A stretch of DNA of 64,000 nucleotides from Aspidapion aeneum. Its lineage: Eukaryota > Arthropoda > Insecta > Coleoptera > Brentidae. This document shows positions 20,041 through 30,969 of the stretch, piece after piece. The translations under genes were made by a program, and so were the position numbers. Under the pieces are notes generated by a model. The model was not told the origin of the DNA. It ran no database searches and saw nothing but the letters and a program-made list of their open reading frames with translations. Every line of letters starts with the position of its first letter. Position 1 is the first letter of the stretch. The stretch is taken from positions 7,898,372-7,962,371 of the forward strand of contig OY755042.1 of the NCBI GenBank assembly GCA_963576565.1, in the 5' to 3' direction.

Positions 20041-21784
20041 ATATAGACCTATAATACGAATGGACTGGGTCTCATGCTCGAAAATTGATTTCAGAATGAG
20101 ATAGGGCTAGTCAGGGTAAAACAAGGACATAAAATCATTCTATTAAATGGAAAAAACCCCTTTTTTAAATTAATTTAAAGCTTTGGGTTAGAAAAAAGAC
20201 TCTATTGAAAGTAAAGAAGTTTTTGCAATTGCTCTCGAATCTAAAAAGGTAAAGTTTAATATGAATTTTTATTTAAAGACAAACTTAAACTTAATTTAAT
20301 TTAGAATTTTTTATTTAATAAAATATAACTAGGCCATTAAGTTTACGGGTCTGAAATGCTAAATTTGAGACCTTAATTTAGGTCACCACCTATAAGGTTC
20401 ATTCCACGAAACACCAAAAGATACTATAAATAAAGTATAGGATGGCTCAGGAAAATGTTGCAAATTTTATTTAATGGTAAAACTACAAGAAATAATAGGT
20501 AGCTACAGATATTTTCGTACTTTTATATATACAGGGTGTTCCAAGTTAAGTGTCCACCATTGCTTGTAGGTATCTCTCCAACTCTTTTTAAAATATATAT
20601 CGCAGTAGCTCTAAAAAGCTGGAAACGCAAAGTACACGGCATGGAAATACAACTTAATGACCGATTTACCATATACACACTACAGTTTGCTGACGACCAA
20701 GAAATTGTAGCTAATGATAAAGAAGACATGGCGTATATGATGAGAAAGTTAACGGAAGAATACCAAAAGTGGGGGTTAACAGTGAACGTGGACAAGACAC
20801 AGTACTTATGTATTGGAAACGAATCAAGTGAATTAGAACTAGAAAATGGAAAAACAATATCTTCATGCAATGAGTATGTATACTTAGGTGTCACATTTGA
20901 TAAGCCAGGAACAGACTGTAAAGAACTGGAAAAAATAATAGTAAAAGCAAAAAAGGTTATTGGATGTCTTAACAGTATAATATGGAGCAGAGAGATAAAA
21001 AAGAATGTAAAATTTAACATATATGGAACAATGGTGAAAAGCACGCTGTTGTATGCAATAGAGACTTGTTGCGTAATACAAAAATATAAAGCAAAAATGG
21101 AAAGTGTCGAAATGGATGCAATAAGAAGATCAATAAGAATATCCAGAACATATCATATAAGAAATGAGATCATAAAAGAAAGAATGGTAATCGAGGGAAG
21201 CATAACGGATGACATTACTAAAAGGCAACTGATATGGTACGGCCATGTACAACGGATGAGCGACGAAAGATTACCAAAGCAGGTTCTAGAATGGCAACCA
21301 ATAGGGCGCAACAGTCAATCCAAAGATCAATGAGTCAAAAAACCTGACGGAAGATGACTGTCAGGATCGAACGAGGTGGAGAATAGGCGTCGGACAACGT
21401 AGAAAAACGTTCTAAACCGACATAGTAGTAGTAGTGTACCTTATAGGTGGTTACCTAAATAAAGGTCTCAAGGTAGGCATTTCAGATCTTTAAACTTAAT
21501 ATCCTAGTTATATTTTATTAAAATAAAAATAAGACTAGTTTAAATGAAGTATAAATATATTTTTAAATGAAAATTAGGGTTAAAATTTACCTTTCTAGAT
21601 TCTAGATTAAAATCATTTCTCTAACTTAAAGCTTCGAATTAATTCACAAAAGAAGTCTTTCCTAAACTATATAATGCATTTTTATTCGTGTTTTCCCTGA
21701 CTAGCGTTATCTCACTCTGGAATTACGTCGCCAGCATTGCGCTTATGCGACCGGTCCAGTCTATTCGTATTACAGGTCTATAAT
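20041..21784. mobile_element. long foldback element interrupted by a LINE
   Basis: The arm 20041-20402 (ATATAGACCTATAATACGAA ... CACCACCTATAAGG) is the diverged reverse complement of 21433-21784 (CCTTATAGGTGGTTACC ... TTCGTATTACAGGTCTATA). Arms are about 355 bp. The centre contains a LINE (20566-21436) and about 160 bases of unknown sequence. There is no transposase. Confidence 0.7.
20566..21436 (+). pseudogene. 5'-truncated LINE, reverse transcriptase end
   Basis: The frame 20536-21333 enters the LINE at GISPTLFKIYI and includes the catalytic FADDQEIVANDKEDM, KWGLTVNVDKTQYLC and the C-terminal WYGHVQRMSDERLPKQV. It is open for about 255 codons but is 5'-truncated. Compared with the copy at 61440-62717 it has lost the basic RRKRRRPKLEW segment near 21310. 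The 3' end is GGCGTCGGACAACGTAGAAA followed by a (TAG)n tail at 21421-21434, the element's own simple-repeat tail. Confidence 0.88.
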
Positions 21785-22084
21785 CCTAACTTTTAAATCA
21801 ATGAAATTGAAGGGTCTTCTTTTTCTGTGTTTCAAATACGCATCCTGTCCTTGCCACGATCTCGTATATTCATTTCCTTATAAACTCATTATTACGAAAC
21901 CGATCTTAGTGTAATAAAAAAAACTATGGTGAGAATTGATTGTTCTTTCCAGATTATAATCGAAATTTACCGCCATTTTTAAAAGTTGAAGTCGGACAGA
22001 ATCATACGTATTATGTATCCTGCCCATCGTAGCCTCCCAGTTTTTGTGAGACTCAACACATCTAAGCCACCGGGGTTATTATAG
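21785..22084. other. intron, nothing assigned
   Basis: About 300 bases between the foldback and the RTE-like LINE. No feature is recognised. Confidence 0.4.
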
Positions 22085-23800
22085 AGCTCCTACAACTCGA
22101 AGTAAATCTCCTCCTTCAAACCCCATTCTCGTACACGCCTTTAAAGATTGTTCTCAAAATCCTTCTCTTAAAGGTAAGTAAAAGATTGGCATCCTGCTTT
22201 GACATAGTCCATGTTTCAGAGCCGTACGTGAGAACTGGTAGGAGTAGTGTTTTGTAAAGTTGGACCTTTGTTTTTCTGGTTAGGCTTGCACTTCGCAGTT
22301 GTTTTTGTAAGCCATAGTAACAGCGACTGGCAAACAAGATGCGCCTTTTGATCTCAGCTGTTTGAGTATTGGAGGAGTTGACTAGCGTCCCCAGATACAC
22401 GAACTCATTCGAGACTTCAAGGTTTTCATCACCGATGGTAAGGTTTGGACCAATATTTATATATATAAGGCCCATATTTTCAGCAGCACTTGTAAGTGAC
22501 ACAAATGACTCTCTAAGAGTGGAAAGAGATCGGGCAGTAACGTCGAGATCGTCAGCATATTCAAGTAGCTGTACCGATTTGTAGAATATGGTGCCGTTGG
22601 TATCAATCTTAGACTCTCTGATCACTTTCTCGAGGGCGATGTTAAAAAGTAAGCCAGCAAGTGCATCGCCTTGTCTTAAACCATTTTTGCTTTCAAAGTT
22701 TCTGCTTATTGTGTTCTGCAGTCTTACTGTGCTTACTACTTTCGTCATTGTTTTTTTGTACGAGTTCCATTGATCGTTTGGGTTTAGGTTTGTGATGTCG
22801 TCTGTACTTTCCATTCTAATCGCAATATTTCTGCTAAATTGTTTTGATGTATTTTCATCATTTGGGATTTCTGTATTGTACCGTGTTATTTTAACACCTT
22901 TTGTTTTTTTGATGTTTGATAATCTCATGCGAATTTTGACTCCAACAAGATAGTGGTCGGAGTCGATGTTTGCTCCTCTACAGCTTCTTACGTCTAGCAG
23001 ATTCGACAGATGTCTGGTATCAATAAGGATGTGATCTATTTGGTTATATGTTCGCCCATCAGGAGAGACCCAAGTTGTTTTGTGAATATTTTTATGATCA
23101 AATTTTGTGCTGCCGACAAACTTGTTCCTAGATGCGGTAAAATTGATAATTCTGTTGGCATTGTCATTTGTGATGTCAAGGACACTGTATTGGCCTATTT
23201 GTTGTTGAAATTTTGTCTCCTTTCCTATCTTCGCATTTATGTCTCCCAGCACTATTTTAATATCATGTGCGGAGCATCTATAATAAGCATATTCTAGTTG
23301 GTCATAGAATTCATCCTTTATCTCGTCAGACTTATCCTCTGTTGGAGCATGTACATTTATAAGACTCAAAAATGAAAAATTTGTTTTTGATCCTTAGGAC
23401 ATATAACTTCGGGGATATAGGATTGAAACTCAGAATTAAATGTCTAATTCTCTTTCTTACAATAAAAGCGAGACCAAACTGATGTTCTTTGTCGTGACAG
23501 CTATACTAAAAATCGTAGGTCTTTCTCTGTAGGGTCAGTCAGCACTGTATTTTTCTAATTGCTCCCCAAGTATTTTAGGAGCGCCTGCTCGGTATAGTGT
23601 TCGAACACTCCATGTGCATATTCTGCATCATTCTGCTTCGTTGCTTAAGTCGTCGGCGTCGTTGTGATTTCCGTCCGGTTGGTTCTGTTTGCGATTTCGT
23701 AACGTTCTTTGTTTTACAATGAAGGGTTGTTAGCTCGACGATTAACCCCCCTTTTCGGAGGGCCATTCCACCCGCTCTCGTCTGTTCCCGACCCCACTTT
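22085..23800 (-). pseudogene. RTE-type LINE, endonuclease-RT with internal deletion
   Basis: The main minus-strand frame (23369-22116, 417 codons) starts in an apurinic-like endonuclease domain (VLGDINAKIGKE, TTWVSPDGRTYNQIDHILID, DSDHYLVGVK). It then passes within about 40 residues to the late RT palm (NGLRQGDALAGLLFNIALEK, LLEYADDLDV) and thumb (LTYGSETWTM). Several hundred residues between endonuclease and palm are missing without loss of frame. Upstream, to about 23800, the start of the endonuclease is present but broken by stops. This element is of the RTE/BovB type often annotated in insects as craniofacial development protein 2-like. Confidence 0.9.
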
Positions 23801-24060
23801 CCACCCGGGTTGAATACCGGATCTCCAGTTTGGTTGCTCGATTAACAGGGGGCACCAGCGCTAAGCGCCAACGTGAAGGTGAGAGTCGGATTTGAGTAGA
23901 AGAGGCTAAGTGAAACTAACAGGATACAGCTTCATTTATTCGAATTTCTTCCCCATTTTACCCCCCATTAAAGTCGATGGTATGGTTTAAAAGTTATAAT
24001 GAAAAAAAATTGTCCGGTGTAGCAAAAATTAGAGGTGAAATATATTTTTTTATGCCGTCG
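23801..24060. other. LINE 5' region and intron
   Basis: GC-rich to about 23930, probably LINE leader sequence, then AT-rich intron. No other feature is recognised. Confidence 0.35.
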
Positions 24061-25620
24061 CACAGTGCGGACTCCTGTGGGCAATATTCAAAAAACTGAA
24101 GTTACATTTTAAAAGTTTTAATGTTGCAAAAGTATAGATAAATGTCCAGTTTATCTGTAATCATAACCTATTATTTAGTCACACTTGCGAAAGTGAACAA
24201 AATAAATAGTTAAAGTCGTTATTTTAAAACAGGTACAAAAAAATCGTATAAAATACCTATCAGAAAATTAATTTTACTGGTTCTGCATTTAAATTTAAAA
24301 AAAAAATTATTTAAGTATTACAGTGATATATATTTACGCTATTTGTTTAAATAAAATTTTGTCAAATTGACGTCTTGCTTTTAAAATAATTTAATTAAAA
24401 CTGTTATGCTTACAAAAAAAAATGTTTTTTAAATTTTATTAAGGTTATAAAAAATTGCAAAGATTTGCAACGTCTGCCATATATCCTAAATATTAGTCCA
24501 ATGAATTAGCAAAAAGGTAGCATAAATATTTTTTGCTACTGGCTGCTACTAAGGGTGCTGTATTTTTTTTAATAATATATTTCAATCCTAATAATTTATA
24601 ACACATTAGTTACCACCCCGGTTGAGAGGCCTCACATCATCTCCTGTTTAGGTTTACCCTTAAAACCAGTCTTGCCGCCATTTGGACAATTATAAAATTG
24701 TGACAGCTCTCATCAACGTCAAAAATGGCGGCAGCAAGGTGTCAAAAATTGCACTAAATCTGGAGAAGATATGAGGCTTATTATTCGGTGATGGCGAGTG
24801 GTTATAGGTGATAATAAATTTTAAAAAAATTCCCAAAATATTTATGGTACTAAGTCACCTTATACTACTGTGAGGAAAATGGAAAATTAAATATTTTAGA
24901 ATCGCATATCGTATTGGCCGTTTTTTGTCAATGGGAACGCACAAAAACAATAATTTGAGGTAGTCAATAAAATTATAAAAATACTGCTATCACTCTTAAA
25001 ATATACATGCCAAAAATTATTCTGGTGTTTATGAGGGCGAATATTTTAAAAAAAAATCGTTTTCGCACACACACACATCAAAAGTGCGCTTCTCATGACA
25101 AATTTTAGGGATAAAGTATCACTTTTTATCCCGTGGCCTCTCACGAAAATCTGAAGATGTTAAATATTTTCAAAAAAATTCAACCCTTGTTGGGTTTAGG
25201 AGAATATTCTGACAAAAATAACCAAATTCTAAATAAGGCGTCATTAAATTTTTGCAAAAGTCTCAGTTTTAAATAGAAGCTATCGGGTCAAAACAAAATT
25301 TATTTTCAAAACCGTTGTTTCGAATGGTTAAATAAAGATATTATATCTGAGAAATTTTGTTATAAAACGGATTCAGAAAAATCAAAAAATACAGATTCGG
25401 AAATAGAGGCCGTACCCGGACCGAGTCGTGGACGGCCTAAAACGGCTTTAATTTATTTTTTAAATATTTTAAATAAAATGACATATATATATTTTTAAAA
25501 GTTTTACTTATTTTAACCTTTAGACTACACTTTATCACACCCTATAAAAAAATTAACTTTTTTGAAAAACAACAAAGATATTGATTATTGTCCAAAAACC
25601 CTATTTTTGTCCGCACTGTG
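24061..25620. mobile_element. non-autonomous hAT-like element
   Basis: The left end CACAGTGCGGAC (24061-24072) has its exact inverse GTCCGCACTGTG at 25609-25620. The flanks TGCCGTCG and TGTCGTCC resemble an 8-bp target duplication with two changes. The 1.56-kb interior has no transposase. It holds a CCGCCATTT/AAATGGCGG inverted pair at about 24675-24735 and long AT-rich stretches. Confidence 0.6.
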
Positions 25621-26395
25621 TGTCGTCCGGTAAATATTAGAGTAGTAAGGTATACATATAAAAATTAATATCTTCAAAACTAGACGTAGAAAAAAAAGCA
25701 TTTTTTGCCTAGTGTAACACTAAGTAACGAAAATAACAGGGAATTAAAATTCATCGAGCCGTTTTCCAAAAATAAATCAAAAATCATTTAAGTGCAAAAA
25801 AAAATTATAGATTTTTTTTTATATTTAAAATATTTTTTATGCTGTGTTTTAAAACAAAATATTTAATAAATTAATTTTTGTCTCACTAAACATAGATTAA
25901 AACAGCTGAAAAATTAAGTAAAAAAATCTGCAATAAAAATGGGGACAAACAAAAAAAATTATTCAAATATCGTATAAAGCTAATAATTCGTGCCAAAATA
26001 CAATGTGCTAGTTTTAAAATTCGGTAGTAGTGCAGATATAAAAAAAATGTTTTTTTGGCTATCCCTCGTAAATTCTCAAATAAATTGACAAGAATTACAT
26101 TATAAGTGTCTTTGTCTTTAGGCCATTACTAAGTAATTTTTATGTTAACTTAATTTTTTTCGGTCAAGATGTAAGAGTTTTTATTATTAGAATATACACA
26201 AAAACAACCATTTTACGAATTTTGACCGTTTATATCTCAAAAACTCTACAAAGAAAAACGTAACTTTACTAATATTTTTTTTATTCACATATCCTGCTAT
26301 AATATACGAAAATTACAGCTATGAACCAAGACAAAAAATTCCCAGAAACCTGTGTAAACGGGTACGGTCTTCATTAATATATTATTTATTTACAG

Positions 26396-26518
26396 GACCC
26401 TGGATACAACACCACCATGAAGAAAGAATCTTTGCAAAAATACGAATACCCAACAGGATCCGAATGGGAAGATATGTTTGCCAAAGGTTTGTTCCATGAC
26501 CCCAGAAAAGCTTTGTAA
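26396..26518 (+). CDS. ENOSF1: ENOSF1 (L-fuconate dehydratase-like), last exon
   Basis: It starts after TTATTTACAG in phase 0, matching the donor at 19477. It encodes DPGYNTTMKKESLQKYEYPT and ends GLFHDPRKAL before TAA 26516-26518. The DPGY..M...S...Y.YP.G..W pattern is the conserved C-terminus of this family. The three exons in the window give about 203 residues, roughly the C-terminal 45% of a typical 440-residue protein. The intervening introns (13.5 and 6.9 kb) are almost entirely repeats. Confidence 0.95.
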   Translation, partial: DPGYNTTMKKESLQKYEYPTGSEWEDMFAKGLFHDPRKAL

Positions 26519-26709
26519 ATTTTATATATCAATCACCTTAGGTATTAAACTGATTATAAATATTTCTTAATTTGGAAAATATGTATATGTAGATAGTTGT
26601 TGTTTAAAATAACTAAATATAACATTTTGATGGTGTACATAATGTGATTTTTTTATAACCTAGCCTAAACATGTTGTAATTATAAGTACCGACTCACTTA
26701 TATTCTGTT

Positions 26710-26715
26710 AATAAA
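26710..26715 (+). terminator. ENOSF1: poly(A) signal of ENOSF1
   Basis: AATAAA lies 192 bases after the stop codon, followed by an A-rich stretch. It is the first canonical signal downstream. Confidence 0.7.
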
Positions 26716-26863
26716 AGTTATTGAACAGAAAAAAACAACATTTATGAAAAAAAAATTCTTATATGCGTGCATTCAAAAATCTCAAAATGTTCTTAATTTA
26801 ATACGCAACGCAATTTTTTGATTTCGGCTTGATACAAATAATTACCAAACATACTATACAGTA

Positions 26864-27166
26864 AAGGGGCCTACAGACACGCGAGCATTTCTTGAGATTA
26901 GTACGCGAACTAATCTCTGCATACATGTACGTTTGGTGGAATTGCCTACACACACGAAGACAAAATTAAACGTTCTAAACATAAACACGATATTATCAAT
27001 GCGTTTTGGCTAGACACCGAGAGATTTACTCACGTACATTGTGCGCGTGAACTATTCTTCGAGAGATATTTTAGGCGGATATTGTCTACACACGAAGAGA
27101 TTAGTATGCGCAAACTTGTACGCGCGTACTAATCTCTGGAAATGTTCGCGTGTCTGTAGGCCCCTT
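26864..27166. mobile_element. MITE with long perfect ends, TA-flanked
   Basis: The ends AAGGGGCCTACAGACACGCG and its reverse complement are perfect, and a second inverted pair (GAGATTAGTACGCG/CGCGTACTAATCTC) lies just inside. TA flanks each side (26862-26863, 27167-27168), as in Tc1/mariner-type or PIF-type MITEs. It is 303 bp with no coding capacity. It sits about 150 bp beyond the ENOSF1 poly(A) signal. Confidence 0.85.
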
Positions 27167-27168
27167 TA

Positions 27169-27664
27169 AACAAGTTTCTTGGCTAATCGGGTAATTGATT
27201 TTTATATTCACGGGTACTAAATTTCACGTTTGTTGATACTTTACAGTGTTTTCCACAAAAAAAAAAGCTGCGGTTCGGTCTGCGTGGCTACCAGAAGACC
27301 AACTGCAATGCTAAAGTCTGGAACTAAGTTTTCTCGTTATATTGATCACGTCCGAAAAAATTTTAGTTGACAGTAGTTCCGCTCTGTGCGAAGAGATGGC
27401 GCTGGATGCGGAAATTTCGGTCGGGCGGGATTGATTCAAAAAGGACCAATATGTAATACGCCCGAAAAATAAAAGAGTTCAAAAGGGCCAGTAAAAATTA
27501 TTGCGATTTTTTGTCCTTTTGAAATCTTTTTATTTTTCAGTCGCATTGTAATCAAGACAATTAACTTTTTTTATGTTCAAATTATGTCTGAGTTGGTCCT
27601 TTTTACAAAACCTTTTTTTTTCAATATTATTATAAAAGGTTGGGTAAAAAGACAAAGGAAATAA
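27169..27664. other. intergenic, diverged relic
   Basis: Bases 27172-27240 share AAACAAGTTTC and GGCTAATCGGG with the repeat at 59460-59530, and carry TTCACGGGTACTAAATTTCACGTTTG, the reverse complement of its start. A rearranged relic of the same family is likely. Otherwise nothing is recognised. Confidence 0.35.
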
Positions 27665-28855
27665 TTAAATACATAATTTATTCAAAAAACAGAATAACTG
27701 AAAAGTGGAGAAGACAGTTTTAAAGTTATTAATTAAATTCAAATGTGTAAAAATACTTAGATCTAGATCTCTTTTGTTTTGCTTCCCATTTGTCAAAAGC
27801 TGATTCCTTAAGATAATCTCATTGGCATCACCTGCTTCATAGTCAAGGTTCATTTCATCCTTTTCTGAAAATAAAAAAGTTGTAATTAGTAAAAATTCCC
27901 CTGTGAACAGTATTTAAATATTATAGAAGATTTTTTTAGGAAAATTTGACCCACTTATTATGTGTCATACATAAAATATGAATAGTTCCATAAAAACTTC
28001 CATCAATTCTCATGTGCCAAAATCATGATAATTTACAAGATTTAATAGAAATTTTATGTTTGTGAAACATATCTTTTAAATCTGTTACTTTTGTGAAATG
28101 TGAAGAATCATAAACCAAACATATAGTACCTACTAACAAGATAAGATTGTATTGATTTTTCCCGAGGTTTTTCCAGAATTGTGAACCAGTTTTTAGGCAG
28201 GATAGTTTTAAATCTTAAACTTATTTTAGTCTTAACTGTTTCTCTTTATCTTATCAAAGTAACAGTAATAGGGATCGCTAAAGAGCTGGGCAGATTTAGT
28301 TGTAAAGCATATAACTACATAATTACTAGTAGTTATTAGTTAATTAAGTGGACTATATTTTCATTACAAAAGGTACTTACAAAGTAATTAAATATTTATA
28401 AAAAAGTAGCTAAAAATAATTGAATATAACAAGTTACTTTTGTAGGATGTCGCAGATTAAGTGTGCACTATATTGCGAACTTCACTTTTATTGGGGCTAC
28501 AAGCTTAGACCAGTGGTGCATAGGAACCTTTCTGTTTACAAAATTATTTGCTATCATCTTGTGTAAAAATATACAGGGTTTTCCTAAAAAACACCTACCT
28601 CCAATTAATAGTGATGTTAGCAATAATGCTAACATAATCTAGTACACCCAGTATAAATTAAGAATAAATTTATGCAAAAAATTAGGACTTGGAAGATTGA
28701 CAACAAGGACTAGGTAACCTTACAGCAAAATTTCAATAATTACTTATTTGTTTAATTGTATAATTCCGATGCCATGTCATTTCAAAACCAAATTGCTACA
28801 TACTAGGCTTACCTGCATTGTAAAGTACATCTTTTTTAGACCAAAAATCATCCAT
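27665..28855 (-). CDS. possible small two-exon gene, unknown function
   Basis: On the minus strand, ATG at 28855 opens MDDFWSKKDVLYNA. A GTAAG donor follows at 28812, and a TTTATTTTCAG acceptor at 27865 continues in phase with EKDEMNLDYEAGDANEII. The joined frame is about 80 codons, ending at 27665 past an AATAAA at 27682. In another frame the same exon reads a more protein-like FDKWEAKQKRSRSKYFYTFE, ending about 50 bases before that poly(A) signal. A frameshift or an alternative acceptor at AATCAG would switch to it. I recognise no domain. The splice signals and paired poly(A) signal support a gene, but its exact product is uncertain. Confidence 0.4.
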
Positions 28856-29350
28856 TATGAAGCCTTATGAATTTTTCTTTGTTTACCGATAAATAACAAA
28901 CACGAACAACTAAGTTTTTTATGAAATTTCACAAAAATAACAACCAAAAGTAACAAAACACTCCCTTTAGGATGCCATAAATTTTTTTTGACTGTCACGT
29001 CACGTCAACAATCTGTGACGCAAGGCGATCAATAGTTTAAGCTATGCTGGTTGCCAGACCACTGCCAGAAGTGTAGATTTCCCCGTCAGCGCCATCTGTC
29101 TAATCACCGCTATATAAACTCCCGATTTAAACTTAGGTTTAAAAGCCTCCATTAGAGAAAAACAGCTGCTTAATTAATTAAAATTAAGCTATGGTGTTTT
29201 CCGAATAGTTCCGCAAACCAATAAATATTAAATCAGGATCAATCACCCAGTTTCGCCAAGTTACAGCAAAGTAAAAGAACAATCAAACAAGTAAGCGGGT
29301 AAAAAAAATTGTTTCTCTCATATTTCTCCGTTTCGTTCTCGAAAGCTCAC
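28856..29350. other. possible promoter side of the small minus-strand gene
   Basis: Includes a GTCACGTCACGTCA stretch near 28994-29008 (CRE/E-box-like) upstream of the minus-strand ATG, and a CTCTAATGGACACAC stretch like that at 59583. No coding region is seen. Confidence 0.3.
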
Positions 29351-29359
29351 TCTCTAATG

Positions 29360-30600
29360 GACACACAGAGAAAAATGTATGTAATTTTTTTCAACAATTG
29401 TTATTTTTTTTGCACAATTTGTTTCCAAAATGGGTATAAAACCAATTTGTGCAAAAATTTTGCATAGATTTGTTCAAATGTTTAACAAATGTGCAACTGT
29501 TTTTTTTGCACAATGCTGTACTAGATGATATTGTGCAGGCCTGTATAAAAAAACTCACATATTTTTGCACAATTTGTTGTTATATTTTGCATTAATTTTT
29601 TTAAACATTTGGAAAAATTTCATAATTTTGTTCAAAAATTTTGTATCATTTTATAAAAATATGTATTTAAACATTTTTTAGACAATATTATGTCATTTTC
29701 TTATTCTGTTTTGTGCAATATGCACAATTATGTAGTTAAATTTTAAAAGATGTGGTGCGTATTTTTTTGTACACACAAAATATAATATATCAATATAATA
29801 TATCATATATTTTACAACAAATAATTTTAGTTATGCCAAAATTGCACTATTTTGTGCATATATTTCCTACAATTTTATGTAAAAATAGTTAAAAATATTA
29901 AATTTTTACATAATATTCTGTTATTTTCTTTAACAATTAAATGAAAAGTATCACTGAATGTGTACACAATATTGTAGATGCGATTTTTTATATTAGGTTG
30001 TTAAAATTGTCACGTTAACTTATAATTTTAACTGCAATTATATACGATTTTGCATTTTGTTTTAAATTTTGTATATATATTTTTTGTATTTTTTTTTAAA
30101 CGCTTTATTACTTTTTATGACAAGTACACAATGTTCAATTTTTATTTGACAAAATAATACCAAACTAAAAACCACTTGTTAAAATATAAATTTTTCTTAT
30201 GAGTATAAACAATTTTAACACACTAGTTTATTAAATTATTTAACAAATAATAGGCGTTCCATATGTTTTCTATATCATTTAACTTATGCTTACTCACAGG
30301 GCTCTTAAACGACTAACAGGTTTTTGAAAAAACTAAGCCCAAAAACTTGGTAGTTTTATTTCTTCACGTCAATATTTCAGATTCTGTCTGTTGTCTGGGT
30401 GTTTGGTATAGACATGGAGAAAAAAAAATACCAACTTAGTTTTTTTTACTTATATTAGTCTCTTAATAACAATTTGATTATAATTATTTTTTAATAATGA
30501 ACGTATAATTTTTACAAATAAAAACCCGATAAATTTGTTTATGATCGAATCCCCAGATTAGTGGGATTATGATGCATTCAAAGAAATAGAAATTTTTCGC
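29360..30600. repeat. AT-rich tract dense in TTGCACAA words
   Basis: The words TTTGCACAA, TTGTGCAAA and related forms recur on both strands more than fifteen times between 29400 and 29850, then thin out. Two more copies lie at 32171-32200. The words are embedded in runs of T and A, so no unit length is fixed. It may be a decayed AT-rich element whose other edge is near 32200. Confidence 0.4.
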
Positions 30601-30606
30601 CTTCAG

Positions 30607-30961
30607 CAGCGGCGTAGCGTGGGGGGGGGGGGGGCGCGGGGGGTTCGTCGCCCCCCCCCCCCCCGCCCCGAGGGTAGTGGCGCCCCATAGGTGGGAGAGG
30701 CGCCCTTGTGACGTATCGGCCGCCCCCTCATACATGATGACTTTTTTTTTTTTAGTTGCAAGATTCGTCAGAGGCGCCCTTGTGACTTATCGGCCGCCCC
30801 CTGACATTTGATGACTTTTTTTTTTTTTGGTCGCAAGATTTGTGAGAGGCGCCTTTTTGACCTTTTGGTTTTTTTTTTGCCATAAGATTTTTCATCAGTT
30901 TTCAGAGGCGCCCTTTTTAGCTGTCGCCCCCCCTTGCCCTTTCGGGCACGCTACGCCGCTG
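30607..30961. mobile_element. hAT-like MITE with exact 8-bp target duplication
   Basis: The ends CAGCGGCGTAGCGTG and CACGCTACGCCGCTG are exact inverses. The flanks GCCTTCAG (30599-30606 and 30962-30969) form a perfect 8-bp duplication, the hAT signature. The interior repeats AGAGGCGCCCTT and GCAAGATT motifs several times and has long G and C runs. There is no gene. Confidence 0.92.
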
Positions 30962-30969
30962 GCCTTCAG

